Positions 51,671-60,819 of a stretch of 64,000 nt of DNA are shown here, one piece after another. Location: assembly GCA_903828785.1 (NCBI GenBank), contig CAIKNP010000023.1:1-64000 (forward strand). The letters run 5' to 3'. Below the pieces are notes generated by a model. That model saw nothing but the letters and a program-made list of their open reading frames with translations. It ran no database searches and was not told where the DNA came from. Numbering within the stretch: position 1 is the first letter of the stretch; each line of letters begins with the position of its first letter. The translations under genes were made by a program, and so were the position numbers. The DNA comes from an uncultured Actinomycetes bacterium. Its GTDB lineage: Bacteria; Actinomycetota; Acidimicrobiia; Acidimicrobiales; RAAP-2.

Positions 51671-52597
51671 CTAGCGGTAACTGGAAAGCAGTTGGTGCAC
51701 GACAGAACGAAAGGTATCGTTATCGACCTCGCAGCCGACCAGGACATGGGACTGGCTGTGCTGCATGCCGCGGTCGATCAAGGTCGCCCCGCGAGAGTGC
51801 TGGCCCTGCGTCTCGACCTGGACAACCACCCCCTGTTTGACGATGGCCTGCGGATTGAGAAGCTCGTAGATGGCCATGGCGTCGTGCATGATTACGTTGC
51901 GGTTTCCGTACCACTGTTGGTGAAAGACGGCGTACGCCTCGAGCATGTTGGCCGTACGCATTCCCACTTCGTTCCCCTGGGTGCGCAGTCTCTCCAGATC
52001 CTCATCGTTTAAGAAGGCCTGGTGCGTCAAATCGAGAGGCATGAGGGTAATGGGCCAGGGCTGCTTGAAGACCTCATCGGCTGCTTCAGGATCGAACCAG
52101 ATATTGAACTCGGCGGCTGCGGTGACGTTGCCGTGGAACGACGCCCCGCCCATGATGACCAGTCGTTCCACTTTCGCTACGACTTCGGGGTAGCGCTGGG
52201 CTAAAACGGCGAGGTTGGTCAGTGGGCCAATTGCGACAACCGTGGTCGGGGCTTCCAGAATGAGGTCGCGCAGAACGTCGACCCCGTGACGCGAGTCGAG
52301 TTGCACGTCCGGCTCATCCCAGACGAGGTCCCCCAGACCGTCTTGCCCGTGCACGTCACCGCCCACGTAATTGGTGGGTGTGAGTGGTTCGGCGCACCCG
52401 GCGGCGACAATGACGTCGGGACGTTTCGCCAGAGCTACCAGCCGACGGGCATTGAGTGCGGTGTCCTCCAGGGGCGAGTTGCCGGCAACGGCGGTCAGGG
52501 CCACCACGTCCAGCTGGTCACTCGCCAGGGCCATCAAAATTGCGACGGCGTCATCAACACCGGGGTCCGTATCAATAATTATGCGCGTGCGAGCCAT
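51671..52597 (-). CDS. Inosine/uridine-preferring nucleoside hydrolase
   Basis: 308 aa. Signature DTDPGVDDA at residues 9-17 (Ca2+-binding Asp cluster), AGNSPLEDTALNA, IGPLTNLAV, FNIWFDPEAAD and the late HDAMAIYEL Asp/His motif. Cleaves ribonucleosides (or related N-ribosides) to base and ribose. Its start lies within the ribokinase gene (19-bp overlap), so the released ribose is likely phosphorylated by the partner gene. Substrate class inferred. Confidence 0.9.
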   Translation of the reverse strand: MARTRIIIDTDPGVDDAVAILMALASDQLDVVALTAVAGNSPLEDTALNARRLVALAKRPDVIVAAGCAEPLTPTNYVGGDVHGQDGLGDLVWDEPDVQLDSRHGVDVLRDLILEAPTTVVAIGPLTNLAVLAQRYPEVVAKVERLVIMGGASFHGNVTAAAEFNIWFDPEAADEVFKQPWPITLMPLDLTHQAFLNDEDLERLRTQGNEVGMRTANMLEAYAVFHQQWYGNRNVIMHDAMAIYELLNPQAIVKQGVVVQVETQGQHSRGATLIDRGMQHSQSHVLVGCEVDNDTFRSVVHQLLSSYR

Positions 52598-53427
52598 GTT
52601 TCAACCTCTTTCATCGTCGGGAGTGCTCCCTGAGCGCCGAGCGCCTGGGTGGCGAGTGATCCAGCGGTCACCGCGAAGCGCAAAGCCACCTCGGGCGAGG
52701 AGCGCAATACATATTGCGCGGTGTAGGCGGCGCAAAAGGCGTCACCCGCGCCAACGGTGTCCACGACCTGAACGGGTGGCGCGCTTGCTCGAGTCACTTC
52801 TTTGCCGTAGGCGTAGTGCACGGCACCGCGAGCACCCAAGGTCACTACGCAGTGGGCCAGGGTGGCCAGGTCGACGTACTCGGCCTCAATCTCGTTCGCG
52901 ATAACGACGGCGCAGCGACGCAAGGTCTCGGGGGATACCGGACGAGCCGGCGCCACATTCAAAATGAAATTCGGGGCGGCCTTGGCCACCGCGTCAACGA
53001 CGGACTCGTCCACTTCCATCTGGGCGAGCACCACGTCAAAGTCGCTGAAGTCGACATTGGCCACGTCCAGGTGGGCATTAGCTCCACGGGCGACGATGAT
53101 CATGTTCTCACCCGCTGCGTCCACCGTGATGTACGCCGTACCGGTGGGGGCGCTGTCTCGTTGAATGTGACTGGTGTCAACGCCGGTCCGGGACAAAACG
53201 TCAATCATCCACTCCCCCGACGCGTCGTTACCCACTCGAGCAATCAAGGTGGTGGCGAGTCCCAAGGCGCTCAGTGCGGCGGCCTGGTTCGAAGCCTTTC
53301 CCCCGGGCAGGCGCAGTGGGTCACTCGCCAGGATTGTTTCACCCGGTCGTGGCAAAGTACTGCATCGCACCACTTCATCAACGTTGGCACTCCCTACGAC
53401 GCCGACCCGCAAGCGGGTCGAACTCAC
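52579..53427 (-). CDS. rbsK: Ribokinase (PfkB family)
   Basis: 282 aa. GSANVDEVVR first strand, the ribokinase motif LPGGKASNQAAALSALG, and the catalytic DTVGAGDAFCAAY. GTG 53427 overlaps the stop of the substrate-binding-protein gene (GTGA), so it is operonic. Makes ribose-5-phosphate from ribose set free by the nucleoside hydrolase; other pentoses are possible. Confidence 0.85.
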   Translation of the reverse strand: MSSTRLRVGVVGSANVDEVVRCSTLPRPGETILASDPLRLPGGKASNQAAALSALGLATTLIARVGNDASGEWMIDVLSRTGVDTSHIQRDSAPTGTAYITVDAAGENMIIVARGANAHLDVANVDFSDFDVVLAQMEVDESVVDAVAKAAPNFILNVAPARPVSPETLRRCAVVIANEIEAEYVDLATLAHCVVTLGARGAVHYAYGKEVTRASAPPVQVVDTVGAGDAFCAAYTAQYVLRSSPEVALRFAVTAGSLATQALGAQGALPTMKEVETWLARA

Positions 53428-54518
53428 GAGGCCGGAAGGAAAGCGTTGGTGTAGAACGAACCAGGAGCAGGTACCTTCGAGATGAGCTTGATGCTCTTCA
53501 GCGCGGTGGCCAGGGTCGTCCACTGACCGCTGGTCTGCGTAAAGTACTTGCCACTGGCGTTGGTCAGGAAGGGTACCGTCAACTTCCAACCCATCTGGTT
53601 GTAGGCGGGGCTGTAGCCACTGTTTGGGTACGCCGCGGTGAACATGGCCGCGGCCTTCGTGGGGTTGGCAGCCGCCCACTTGGTCCCCTGCGAAACCGCC
53701 TTCATGAACTTCTTGATGGTGGCCGCGTTAGCGCTGGCGTAGGACTTCGTCACGGCGTAGACCCACACCGGAATGTTGGGACAACCGACGGCGGTACCAA
53801 GTACCTGCACTTCGGAACCCTTGGTTCCGGAGCCGACGAAACCAGGAATTTCGTAGTTTGTCGTCGACGTCGAAACATTAACAACGCCCTTCAGCAAGTC
53901 GGTAAGGTCGTTACCCGACGGATTGGTAACCACCTTCACTTGCGACCTGGAGAGTCCGGCGTGCTTCAAAACGAAGGGGATCATCGACTCGGTCCAGGTG
54001 TCACCGTAGGAAAAAATGGTCTTGCCCTTCAAGTCCTTGGTGATGGTTCCCGCCGTGAGATGGGCCCCGGGCTTAGCGAAGAGCGCCCAGTTGTTCTTCA
54101 TGGAGTAGTTGGCAATCGACTCGACGGGCACACCAGCGTTCACCGCAACCCCCATGTCAGTGGTGGTAACGAAGCCAATGTTGGCGCCGCCAGTGGTCAA
54201 GAGGTCGGTTGTTGTCGACGTGTTCGGCGGGAACTTTACCTTCACCTTGAGGCCATTGGCCGCAAAGTAACCCCGGTCCTGCGCGACAACCAGCGGGGTG
54301 AGTTCGAAATCGGGACCCGGAAAGTCGTAGGCGAAGGTCACGTTCTTCGGCGGTGTGGCGCCGAGCGTGACACCGGTCGGACCCGAATCACCAGTGGCAC
54401 CAGTAGCACCCGTATCGCCGGTCGGACCGGTCGGACTGCTGGCCCCGGAAACACCCGCCAGGGTCAAGGTAACGAGCGACGTGGCAACGAGCATCGCACC
54501 GATGATTCGAATCTTCAT
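53424..54518 (-). CDS. NMT1/SsuA-type ABC substrate-binding protein with collagen-like segment
   Basis: 364 aa. Signal peptide (about 1-27, no lipobox), then a short run of about seven Gly-X-Thr/Ser triplets (GPTGDTGATGATGDSGPT; about 31-50), then the periplasmic-binding fold with FAYDFPGPDFELTPLVVAQDRGYF, TTGGANIGFVTTTDMG and NWALFAKPG. This is the THI5/NMT1/SsuA group that binds pyrimidine precursors, sulfonates or nitrate-like ligands. Heads an operon with ribokinase and nucleoside hydrolase downstream and the permease and ATPase upstream. Confidence 0.85.
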   Translation of the reverse strand: MKIRIIGAMLVATSLVTLTLAGVSGASSPTGPTGDTGATGATGDSGPTGVTLGATPPKNVTFAYDFPGPDFELTPLVVAQDRGYFAANGLKVKVKFPPNTSTTTDLLTTGGANIGFVTTTDMGVAVNAGVPVESIANYSMKNNWALFAKPGAHLTAGTITKDLKGKTIFSYGDTWTESMIPFVLKHAGLSRSQVKVVTNPSGNDLTDLLKGVVNVSTSTTNYEIPGFVGSGTKGSEVQVLGTAVGCPNIPVWVYAVTKSYASANAATIKKFMKAVSQGTKWAAANPTKAAAMFTAAYPNSGYSPAYNQMGWKLTVPFLTNASGKYFTQTSGQWTTLATALKSIKLISKVPAPGSFYTNAFLPAS

Positions 54519-54561
54519 GATTTCCCCTTAACTTCTCATTCTCGTAGTGACAGAAGCGAGA

Positions 54562-55368
54562 TTATCGCTTCGCCACGGCCTGTCTCAACCTTAAACGACG
54601 CCGGCGAGCAGTGGAGCGTCGCAACCACGGGGTGGCCCAAATTTCGCAGGCCACCACCAAGAGAAACCACGAAATGCCGACAATGGTCATCAGGATGGTT
54701 GATCCGTACACGGCAGCGGTGTTGAAATTGGCGTTGGCGTGCTGCTGGAATTCCGCCAAGTTCGATCCCGTCGAACTGGCTAACTCCCCAATGATGGCCC
54801 CGGTCACGGCGTAGGTTGCTCCAATTTTGAGGCCGCTGAACAAGGGACTCACGGATGCCGGTACTTCAATCTGCCAGAAGGTCCGAAATTTGCCGGCGCC
54901 GTACACCTTGGCCAAGTTGAGCAGATCGGGGTCCACGTGGCTTAGTCCGTCGACGATAGAAACGGTCACGGGAAAGAACACAATCCACGCCACCACGATG
55001 ATGATGGGTCGAATAGTTAGCCCGAAAATCAAGACCAGTGGCGTGGCCAGCGCGATAATCGGCACGGCCTGGGAGAGCACCAGCAGGGGATAAATCAGTT
55101 TCTGAATGAACCGGACCTTGGCCATGACGACACCCAGGGAGATTCCCAGGATTGCCCCACAGAAAAAGCCGTAGACGGTCTCGCGGATGGTGCCGAGTAG
55201 GAGTGGCCACAGCGTGCTCCAGTTTCCGGTGATGGACGCAATAGCAGCCAGCGGCCGAGGAGCGATAAAGGAATCGACGTGGAAACCCACCACGATGGCC
55301 TGCCACGTGAGCAGCAAGAGCACGATGGAAAGAATCGGAATCCCGAGGTTACGCAGAACCTTATTCAT
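54562..55368 (-). CDS. ABC transporter permease (SsuC/ThiX type)
   Basis: 268 aa, about six helices. The EAA loop IDGLSHVDPDLLNLAKVYGAGKFRTF and N-terminal LLLTWQAIVVGFHVDSFI match the nitrate/sulfonate/pyrimidine permease group. Basic C-terminal tail. Overlaps the ATPase gene by 8 bp and lies 43 bp before the SBP gene. Confidence 0.88.
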   Translation of the reverse strand: MNKVLRNLGIPILSIVLLLLTWQAIVVGFHVDSFIAPRPLAAIASITGNWSTLWPLLLGTIRETVYGFFCGAILGISLGVVMAKVRFIQKLIYPLLVLSQAVPIIALATPLVLIFGLTIRPIIIVVAWIVFFPVTVSIVDGLSHVDPDLLNLAKVYGAGKFRTFWQIEVPASVSPLFSGLKIGATYAVTGAIIGELASSTGSNLAEFQQHANANFNTAAVYGSTILMTIVGISWFLLVVACEIWATPWLRRSTARRRRLRLRQAVAKR

Positions 55369-56116
55369 GCGACTCTCCGTACAGCAGCTTCATGATCTGG
55401 GCCTTGAGCGCAACGAACTCCATGGTGGTCAAGGAGTCGAAATTTCGTGGTCGCGGGAGCGGATTCGTAAAGTCGGCAACGATACGCCCGGGACGAGGTG
55501 ACATCACAATGACGCGGTCCGACAGGAAGATGGACTCGTCAACGTCGTGGGTGATGAACAAGACCGTTCGACCCGACTCCTTCCAGACCTCGAGGAGCCA
55601 GCGCTGCATATCGAGGCGGGTCTGCGCATCGAGTGCGCCAAAGGGCTCGTCGAGCAACAACAAGGGATGAGGGGTAACGAGGGTGCGCATGAAGGCAACG
55701 CGTTGGCGCATGCCCCCCGACAGCGCCTGGGGATAATGGTCGAGAAACTCACCCAGGCCGTACCGATTGGCCAGCACCTCGGCCTGGTCACGATCCTCAA
55801 TGCGTACCCGGCGCGTCAAGTGCGCCACCATCATGATGTTGTCACGAACGGTGCGCCACGGAACCAGAAGGTCTTTTTGCAGCATGTAGCCAACGTGTCC
55901 CGTTGAGCCAATGATGCTTTCACCATTCAGGGCGATACTCCCAGCGTCGGGTGCCAAGAGACCCGCGACCAGATTAAACAGGGTGCTCTTGCCACAGCCC
56001 GAGGGGCCAACGATGGAGACGAAGGAACCTTCTTCGATGGTGAGGTCGGTCGGGGCCACCGCAACCTTGTCGGCGAAGGTCTTCGAAACTCCCGTCAGAC
56101 TGAGCAAAGTAGACAC
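55361..56116 (-). CDS. ABC transporter ATP-binding protein (SsuB/ThiZ type)
   Basis: 251 aa. Walker [12 protein letters not shown], signature [13 protein letters not shown], Walker B LLLLDEPFGALDA and H-loop ITHDVDES: the TauB/SsuB class. First gene of the five-gene importer operon. TACATT lies 6 nt before the GTG start, and no Shine-Dalgarno is seen. Confidence 0.9.
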   Translation of the reverse strand: MSTLLSLTGVSKTFADKVAVAPTDLTIEEGSFVSIVGPSGCGKSTLFNLVAGLLAPDAGSIALNGESIIGSTGHVGYMLQKDLLVPWRTVRDNIMMVAHLTRRVRIEDRDQAEVLANRYGLGEFLDHYPQALSGGMRQRVAFMRTLVTPHPLLLLDEPFGALDAQTRLDMQRWLLEVWKESGRTVLFITHDVDESIFLSDRVIVMSPRPGRIVADFTNPLPRPRNFDSLTTMEFVALKAQIMKLLYGESHE

Positions 56117-56122
56117 CCGTCA

Positions 56123-56128
56123 AATGTA
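56123..56128 (-). promoter_or_regulatory. -10-like TACATT, leaderless spacing to the importer operon
   Basis: Minus-strand TACATT, then TGACGG, then GTG of the ATPase gene. Confidence 0.45.
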
Positions 56129-56307
56129 CCCCGCCGAACACTCACTCTTGGACGCTCGCCGCGGCCGCACGAGGTCGTTTTCAGCGGTCTACGCTCGCAC
56201 TCTCCCTGACCGCTTCGCCAATCTGGCCTCGTCACGGACTAGGTGCCAGGTCCTCGGCCCTCCCCCTTCGACTCCTTCTCCTAGTGGCGAGTAACCTCGG
56301 ATGTCTC

Positions 56308-57387
56308 ATGGCACTTTCTATTGGCATCGTCGGTCTTCCCAACGTCGGCAAATCAACGCTCTTTAATGCGCTGACGAATAACAACGTATTGGCGGCGAAT
56401 TACCCCTTCGCCACCATTGAACCCAACGTGGGTGTGGTCGCCGTCCCCGACGGTCGTTTGGCCAAGTTGGCCAGCGTCTTTAGCTCCGAACGCATTTTGC
56501 CCGCCTCGGTGACCTTCGTCGACATTGCCGGCATCGTCAAGGGGGCCTCCGAAGGGGAAGGACTGGGCAACCAGTTCCTCGCGTCCATCCGTGAATCGAA
56601 CGCCATCTGTGAGGTAGTACGGGTATTCGTCGACGACGACGTTATTCACGTGGACGGTCGCATCGATCCGGCCAGCGACGTGGCCACGATTGAAACGGAA
56701 CTGATCCTGGCGGACTTGCAAAGCATTGAAAAAGTACTCCCCCGCCTTGAACGTGACGCCAAGCGTCTCCCCGACGTCGCGGCCAAGCTCGCAGAAGTCA
56801 AGAAGGTGCAGGCCTTCTTGAATGAGGGCAAGGTGCTCTCTCGCGCCGGAGCCATGGTCGATCACGAGGCCGTCGCCGATCTGCACCTCCTCACCGATAA
56901 GCCCTTCATCTACGTCTTCAACGTCGACGAAGAAACCCTTGGCAACGTCCAACGACGGGCCGAACTCGAAGCCTCGGTCGCCCCCGCACCTTGCGTGATT
57001 CTCTGTGCCAAAATCGAGGCCGAGTTGTCCGGTCTCGACGAGATTGACGCCCTCGAGCTGCTCGAGTCCTTTGGCCAATCCGAATCGGGGCTCGCCCAGT
57101 TGTCCCGCGTGGGCTTTCAGGTTCTCGGCTTGCAGACCTACCTCACCGCTGGGCCTAAAGAAACCCGAGCCTGGACCATACGCCAGGGCGCGACAGCCCC
57201 CGAGGCGGCGGGCGAGATTCACACCGATTTTCAAAAGCACTTCATCAAGGCCGAGGTCGTCGCCTTCGATGACCTCATGGAATACGGCACTATGGTGGCG
57301 GTGCGAGCGGCCGGTAAGGCGCGTATTGAGGGTAAGGACTACGTGATGCGCGACGGCGATGTCGTGGAGTTCCGCGTCGGCGCATAG
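56308..57387 (+). CDS. ychF: Redox-regulated ATPase YchF
   Basis: 359-aa Obg-related P-loop ATPase acting on ribosomes. G1 GLPNVGKST, switch region, G3 [28 protein letters not shown] in place of NKxD (marking ATP rather than GTP use), and the C-terminal TGS domain with a conserved [15 protein letters not shown] end. ATG 56308 starts the canonical MALSIGIVG; an upstream start at 56284 adds a non-conserved leader. Confidence 0.95.
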   Translation: MALSIGIVGLPNVGKSTLFNALTNNNVLAANYPFATIEPNVGVVAVPDGRLAKLASVFSSERILPASVTFVDIAGIVKGASEGEGLGNQFLASIRESNAICEVVRVFVDDDVIHVDGRIDPASDVATIETELILADLQSIEKVLPRLERDAKRLPDVAAKLAEVKKVQAFLNEGKVLSRAGAMVDHEAVADLHLLTDKPFIYVFNVDEETLGNVQRRAELEASVAPAPCVILCAKIEAELSGLDEIDALELLESFGQSESGLAQLSRVGFQVLGLQTYLTAGPKETRAWTIRQGATAPEAAGEIHTDFQKHFIKAEVVAFDDLMEYGTMVAVRAAGKARIEGKDYVMRDGDVVEFRVGA

Positions 57388-57457
57388 CCTAGAATGGCCG
57401 TGGCGGTCGCGACAGAGGTCCACGCCGGCGAGCAGTTCCCCATCTACTAGGAGCATT

Positions 57458-58900
57458 ATGACCTCTTCCTTTGACTTTAAAGTTGCTGACCTTTCCCTGG
57501 CCGACTTCGGCCGTGCCGAAATAGCGCTGGCCGAACATGAGATGCCCGGCCTGATGGCCATGCGGGCCGAGTTCGCGGCCAGCCAGCCCCTGAAGGGCGC
57601 GCGCATCTCTGGTTCACTGCACATGACGATTCAGACGGCCGTCTTGATTGAGACCTTGACCGCCCTGGGGGCCGACGTTCGTTGGGTAAGTTGCAATATT
57701 TTTTCGACGCAGGATCACGCGGCGGCGGCGGTCGTCGTTGGCCCCAACGGTACGGTGGAGAACCCTCAGGGCGTCCCCGTCTTCGCGTGGAAGGGTGAGA
57801 CGCTCGAGGAGTACTGGTGGTGCACCGAACAATTGTTGCGCTGGCCCGGCTTCAGCGGTCCGACCCTGCTGCTCGACGACGGTGGCGACGCCACCTTGTT
57901 CGTGCACAAGGGTCTCGAATTCGAGCGCGCGGGATTCGTCCCCGCCCCCGACTCGGCCGAATCGGCCGAGTACCGGATCATCCTCGAACTCTTGCAAAGC
58001 ATCATTAGCCGAGGTGAAAGCGTCTTTGAACCCATGGCTAAGGGCATCATTGGCGTTTCGGAAGAAACGACCACTGGCGTTATGCGCCTCTACGAGATGG
58101 AGCGCGACGGCACCCTCTTGTTCCCCGCCATCAACGTGAACGACGCGGTTACCAAGTCAAAGTTTGACAACAAGTACGGCGTGCGCCACTCCCTGATTGA
58201 CGGGATCAACCGCGCCACCGACACCTTGATTGGTGGCAAAGTCGCCATCGTCTGTGGCTACGGCGACGTGGGTAAGGGCTCAGCCGAATCCCTCCGTGGC
58301 CAGGGCGCCCGGGTCATCGTCACCGAAATCGACCCCATCTGCGCACTGCAGGCAGCGATGGACGGCTACCAGGTCACGACCTTAGAAGAGGCCCTCCCCT
58401 ACGCCGATATCATCATCACCGCGACGGGTAACCGCGACATTATTACGGTTGACCACCTTTTGATGATGAAGCACTTGTCCATCTTGGGCAACATCGGGCA
58501 CTTCGACAACGAAATCGACATTGCCGGCCTCACCAACTTGCCGGGTGTCGTGCGCGAGACGATTAAGCCCCAGGTCGACAAGTGGACGTTGCCGAACGGA
58601 CGGGCCATCATTGTCCTCTCCGAGGGACGTCTCTTGAACCTGGGTAACGCCACCGGACACCCGAGCTTCGTCATGAGTAACTCCTTCACGAACCAGACCA
58701 TGGCTCAGATGGAGTTGCACGCCAGCGCCGCCACCTACGACAAGAAGGTCTACGTCCTGCCCAAGCACCTCGATGAGAAGGTGGCTCGACTTCACCTTGA
58801 CGCCCTGGGCGTGAAGTTGAGCGTGCTCACCAAGGAGCAGGCCGACTACATCGGTGTGCCCGTTGACGGCCCCTACAAGCCCGACACCTACCGCTACTAG
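57458..58900 (+). CDS. ahcY: Adenosylhomocysteinase
   Basis: 480-aa NAD+-dependent enzyme hydrolysing S-adenosylhomocysteine to homocysteine and adenosine. Domains seen: substrate part with [27 protein letters not shown], and [18 protein letters not shown]-binding [18 protein letters not shown]; and the C-terminal [14 protein letters not shown]...YKPDTYRY dimer tail. TAGGAGCATT precedes the ATG, and TAGAAT at 57390-57395 could be its -10 (leader about 55 nt). Adenosine product links to the kinase at 16980; homocysteine links to the next gene. Confidence 0.96.
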   Translation: MTSSFDFKVADLSLADFGRAEIALAEHEMPGLMAMRAEFAASQPLKGARISGSLHMTIQTAVLIETLTALGADVRWVSCNIFSTQDHAAAAVVVGPNGTVENPQGVPVFAWKGETLEEYWWCTEQLLRWPGFSGPTLLLDDGGDATLFVHKGLEFERAGFVPAPDSAESAEYRIILELLQSIISRGESVFEPMAKGIIGVSEETTTGVMRLYEMERDGTLLFPAINVNDAVTKSKFDNKYGVRHSLIDGINRATDTLIGGKVAIVCGYGDVGKGSAESLRGQGARVIVTEIDPICALQAAMDGYQVTTLEEALPYADIIITATGNRDIITVDHLLMMKHLSILGNIGHFDNEIDIAGLTNLPGVVRETIKPQVDKWTLPNGRAIIVLSEGRLLNLGNATGHPSFVMSNSFTNQTMAQMELHASAATYDKKVYVLPKHLDEKVARLHLDALGVKLSVLTKEQADYIGVPVDGPYKPDTYRY

Positions 58901-58990
58901 TTTCTGGTGGCGGTGGCCACCCGGTGTTGCGTTCCTGACTAGATTCAATTGATGGGCCCACCAGGAGGTGGGCGCATTGTGGAGGGTGTC

Positions 58991-59932
58991 ATGGACAACA
59001 CTTCATCAACCGTGCTGGACGCCATTGGCGCGACTCCCCTGATTTGCGTCGAAGGTATCTGGCTAAAACTGGAGTACCTCAATCCCTCGGGGTCGATCAA
59101 GGCCCGCATGGCCAAGTTCATTATTGAACGTGCGGAACGTGAGGGATTGCTACGCGCCGGGGACACCATTGTCGAGGCTTCGAGCGGTAATACCGGTAAC
59201 GCCATGAGCATGGTGGCCGCCGTCAAGGGCTACCGCATGCTGGTGGTAATGCCCGACGGCCTCAGCGCAGAGCGCTCAGCCATCTCAACGGCCTTCGGGG
59301 CGGAGTTAGTGACGGTGGGTACCTTTCACGTCAACGGCGCCTTGGAGGTCGCCAAGGAGCTGGGTCAACGCCCCGGCTTCTTCGCCCCCCAGCAGTTCGA
59401 GTCGGAGTGGAACGTTGAAGAAAATCGCGAGTGGCTGGGCGCGGAAATCCTCGCTCAGCTGCCGGCCGGTCGAATCCCCGACGCCTTCATTATGGGGGTG
59501 GGCACCGGGGGCACACTCATCGGGGTGGGCCAGGCCCTGCGGGCGGCCAATCCCCACTTCTCCCTGGTCGGGCTCGAACCCAGCGAGTCCTGCACCATTT
59601 TGTGTGGCGACACCGGACTGCACCGCATCGAGGGCATCGCCGACGGCTTCGTGCCGGGCATCTACGCTCGCCACGCCAAAGAGGTTGACGAAGTCGTTGC
59701 GGTGCACAGTGACGACGCCATCGCAGAGATGCGGCGTCTGGCCGCCCGACACGGTTTGCTAGTGGGACCGAGTTCGGGCGCCAATATGGTGGCCGCGCAG
59801 CGCATTCGCGAACAACATCCCGAGTACCAAACAATCGTGACCGTGATGTGCGATGAGGGTGAAAAGTACCTAAGCGACTACTACATTCCCGAGGTACGCT
59901 CGGTATCGCTCGACTCGCTCAATCTGCTCTAA
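58991..59932 (+). CDS. Cysteine synthase-family PLP enzyme (CysK/CBS-like)
   Basis: 313-aa fold-type II PLP enzyme. NPSGSIKARM contains the Schiff-base lysine, EASSGNTGNA is the substrate loop, and VGTGGTLIGVG is the phosphate-binding loop; VGPSSGANMVAA is late. ATG 58991 follows GGAGG and is preferred over the start at 58949. It lies directly after ahcY, so use of homocysteine (cystathionine beta-synthase) is as plausible as O-acetylserine sulfhydrylase. It lacks CBS regulatory domains. Confidence 0.85.
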   Translation: MDNTSSTVLDAIGATPLICVEGIWLKLEYLNPSGSIKARMAKFIIERAEREGLLRAGDTIVEASSGNTGNAMSMVAAVKGYRMLVVMPDGLSAERSAISTAFGAELVTVGTFHVNGALEVAKELGQRPGFFAPQQFESEWNVEENREWLGAEILAQLPAGRIPDAFIMGVGTGGTLIGVGQALRAANPHFSLVGLEPSESCTILCGDTGLHRIEGIADGFVPGIYARHAKEVDEVVAVHSDDAIAEMRRLAARHGLLVGPSSGANMVAAQRIREQHPEYQTIVTVMCDEGEKYLSDYYIPEVRSVSLDSLNLL

Positions 59933-60819
59933 TTGCTCGAGGTCCCAGCGTCGCGATATCCGGCGAAGATATCGGTCACCACTCCTTCGAGCCCCATGGG
60001 GTTGGTGACCCGCTTGAAGAATTCTGTGCCCATGGCCTCACGGAACTCGTCCTTGGTCATGGCCATCCAGCCCGAGTCCGGGGAAATTTGAGAGGCGTGC
60101 GCCGCCAGGGCGTCGTACTTGAAGTCAGTGACGCTCGAGACATCAATCGCGGCTCCAATTTCGTCGTCGGGCGTGCCCATGTCAATCTCGTTACCATCCT
60201 CGTCCAGTGGACCGACATCGGGCGCCCGATCAATGCCCTGCGCGAGTTCCTCCTCGCGCTTGATGCGGTCTTCCTCCTCCCAGCGGGCCCTCAAGACCGC
60301 CATGCGCGAGGCGGGAATCGCGTTGAAATACAAGGTCGGCTCGTAGTCGATTAATTCGAGGGCGCGCATGGTGATGCGGTGGGCTTGAATGTGGTCGGGG
60401 TGTCCGTAAAAGCCGATTTCGTTATAGGTCATGATTACCTGGGGTCGTTCCTCCATGAGGATGGCGGCCAAAGCGGTCGCCCCGTCCTCCACCGGGGTCG
60501 CCCAGAAGCAGTCGGGGTCGGCGTTTTGGGGCCAACCCATCATCCCGGAGTCCCGGTAACCCAGGCGGACGAGTCGGGAGATGCCCAACACCGCCACGGC
60601 CTTGTCAAGTTCGACCCGGCGCACGGCCGCGACCAGGTCGCCGTCATGGTGGTCCTGGTCAGGCTTGGCGCCGTCGGGGGCGTCACCGCACTCGCCGTTG
60701 GTGCAGGTCACCAGAACGGTACGCGCACCCTGCTCGTGGAGGAGCCGGTACAGCCCGCCCGTCCCGGAGGCCTCGTCGTCGGGGTGAGCGTGAACAGCGA
60801 GGAAGGTCAGTCCGCTCAC
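59929..60819 (-). CDS. PIG-L-family deacetylase (Mca/MshB-like)
   Basis: 296-aa zinc N-deacetylase of the LmbE/PIG-L family. Zinc ligands AHPDDE near residue 10 and GHPDHIQAH near 136, and TCTNGECGD. The central acidic insertion (about 190-240) recalls mycothiol S-conjugate amidase Mca, which detoxifies thiol conjugates. Its stop overlaps that of the cysteine-synthase-like gene; its start overlaps the second PIG-L gene by 4 bp. Confidence 0.83.
   Translation of the reverse strand: MSGLTFLAVHAHPDDEASGTGGLYRLLHEQGARTVLVTCTNGECGDAPDGAKPDQDHHDGDLVAAVRRVELDKAVAVLGISRLVRLGYRDSGMMGWPQNADPDCFWATPVEDGATALAAILMEERPQVIMTYNEIGFYGHPDHIQAHRITMRALELIDYEPTLYFNAIPASRMAVLRARWEEEDRIKREEELAQGIDRAPDVGPLDEDGNEIDMGTPDDEIGAAIDVSSVTDFKYDALAAHASQISPDSGWMAMTKDEFREAMGTEFFKRVTNPMGLEGVVTDIFAGYRDAGTSSN

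Noticed and set aside
53274-54725. 483-aa open frame antisense to ribokinase and the SBP gene
   Set aside because: Arg/Gly/His-rich shadow frame of two well-supported minus-strand genes.
57388-57457. SAH riboswitch upstream of ahcY
   Set aside because: The leader is only about 55-70 nt and lacks the conserved pseudoknot sequences.
56353-57624. 423-aa open frame antisense to ychF
   Set aside because: It is a mirror of the ychF coding frame, with low-complexity composition and no ribosome site; ychF is unmistakable on the plus strand.
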